Below are positions 31,610 to 32,343 of a stretch of 32,343 bases of DNA, piece after piece. This DNA comes from Pseudomonadota bacterium. Its GTDB lineage: Bacteria > Desulfobacterota > Binatia > Binatales > Binataceae. Both the position numbers and the translations under genes were made by a program. Position 1 is the first letter of the stretch; every line of letters begins with the position of its first letter. The stretch spans positions 1 through 32,343 of the forward strand of contig JAJPIG010000006.1 of assembly GCA_021324855.1 (NCBI GenBank), written 5' to 3'. The notes below the pieces were generated by a model. It had not been told where the DNA came from, did no database searches, and saw only the letters and a list, made by a program, of their open reading frames with translations.

Positions 31610-32343
31610 ATGTCTTTGGATGGAGTGTCGGTGCGTCGAAAGATTCTGAGATTTCCTGCCCGGTTATGGTCCGGCGACGCGGCAACGCGCCTGTCGTCAC
31701 GATCAGTCGCCGCTGCGATGCTCGCGTTTGCGATCGTCATCGCCGGCGCAGCGATCCTTTCGATCGGGCACGCGGCAACAACCGGAGAGGATCGCGATGA
31801 AGCCGGATGGGGTTTTGTGCGCCCCTGGGACAGTCTCTACAGCGTGACCGTTCTCCCTTCGGGCAAATGGCTGTCGGTCGGCGCGGAGGGTGTGCTTCTG
31901 ACGTCGAGTGACAGCGGCAAAAACTGGAGCCGACAGCGGCTGGCCAAACGCGGCGATCTCTCCTGGTACGATCTGTTTTCGATTCGCTTCGCGGGCGATG
32001 GAAAAACCGGCTACATCGGCGGTGAGCATGGAATCATCCTCAAGACCGACGATGGCGGTGAGACTTGGGCCGAGCAGAAGACCGGCACGCAGGAACTGAT
32101 CTTCAGGGTCGTACCGGTTGACGCGCAACACGCGGCGGCGGCGGGATCGAACGGTCTCCTGATGTGGACCGAAGACGGCGGCCAGAACTGGCATAGTCAG
32201 ACCTTCAAGAACGGCATCACGTTTTTTGATGTGGCGTTTACTGACCCGCGCAACGGATGGGCGGTTGGTGAATTCGCGACCATCGCGCACACCGCCGATG
32301 GCGGCAAAACGTGGCAGCTTCAGGCAGGCGGCGATCGCTCGAA
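31610..32343 (+). CDS. YCF48-like/BNR-repeat exported protein (3' end outside window)
   Basis: 244 codons are visible and the frame is open at the window edge. One N-terminal hydrophobic segment (about 34-54, AAAMLAFAIVIAGAAILSIG) is a signal or anchor. The rest is a propeller with four Asp-box/BNR-type repeats, each ending S/T-x-D-x-G-x-x-W: SSDSGKNW, KTDDGGETW, WTEDGGQNW and HTADGGKTW, preceded by GYIGGEHGIIL and GWAVGEFATI blades. This is the YCF48/HCF136-like fold. In loci with DUF1329 it is thought to assist an RND-type transporter. ATG 31610 has no ribosome site but is 4 nt from the DUF1329 stop; GTG 31631 has GGAG 5 nt upstream and is an equal candidate start. Confidence 0.85.
   Translation, partial: MSLDGVSVRRKILRFPARLWSGDAATRLSSRSVAAAMLAFAIVIAGAAILSIGHAATTGEDRDEAGWGFVRPWDSLYSVTVLPSGKWLSVGAEGVLLTSSDSGKNWSRQRLAKRGDLSWYDLFSIRFAGDGKTGYIGGEHGIILKTDDGGETWAEQKTGTQELIFRVVPVDAQHAAAAGSNGLLMWTEDGGQNWHSQTFKNGITFFDVAFTDPRNGWAVGEFATIAHTADGGKTWQLQAGGDRS

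Overview
The window is chromosomal DNA from a GC-rich, Gram-negative (diderm) bacterium. It carries a complete tolQ-tolR-tolA-tolB-pal-cpoB envelope cluster, two lipoprotein signals and several Sec signal peptides. The gene mix (HemY-type oxidase with a Bacillus-like ferrochelatase, a MetE-like methyltransferase, SPL-type radical SAM, DUF1329/YCF48 pair, Rieske oxygenase) suggests a deltaproteobacteria-like or Binatota-like lineage. That placement is an inference from gene content only and has not been tested by phylogeny.

Layout. 1-2661 (minus): rho (3' end cut by the window edge) behind a long leader and a good sigma70-type promoter, preceded by an RluA-family pseudouridine synthase. 3078-4394 (plus): a secreted trypsin-fold protease ending at a strong bidirectional terminator, convergent with leuD-leuC (4481-6488, minus). 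6489-7118 is non-coding and repeat-bearing. A 61-residue membrane protein (7119-7304, plus) meets dinB tail to tail. 7315-13176 is one minus-strand run: metE-like, hemE, hemH, hemG/hemY, dinB, with gaps of 4, 6, 14 and about 40 nt. 13332-14572 (plus): a small putative exported protein and an exported SAM methyltransferase. 14575-20573 (minus): tolQ-tolR-tolA-tolB-pal-cpoB-ribF, with overlapping or closely packed genes. 20741-21785 (plus): a Rieske oxygenase broken by one frameshift. 21979-25465 (plus): gap-pgk-tpiA-secG followed by tRNA-Leu(GAG). 25466-29114: an accessory-looking stretch with palindromic repeats, an exported Kelch protein behind a very AT-rich promoter region (about 27% G+C), an SPL-like radical SAM enzyme and a membrane-anchored protein of unknown function. 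29240-32343: an AhpD-like protein (minus), then a plus-strand DUF1329-YCF48 pair that runs off the window end.

How the genes fit together. Most of the window is housekeeping: transcription termination (rho), leucine synthesis, late haem synthesis, envelope constriction/lipid homeostasis (Tol-Pal), FMN/FAD supply, lower glycolysis and Sec export. The less ordinary material is the non-standard Rho P-loop, the Bacillus-like ferrochelatase next to HemY with no protoporphyrin-route oxidase in view, the frameshifted Rieske gene, the repeat-rich segment downstream of tRNA-Leu, and the DUF1329-YCF48 pair, a combination usually seen beside RND/MMPL transporters. I found no CRISPR array, phage or complete insertion sequence. 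I do not see a clearly novel multi-gene system; the best leads are listed as findings.
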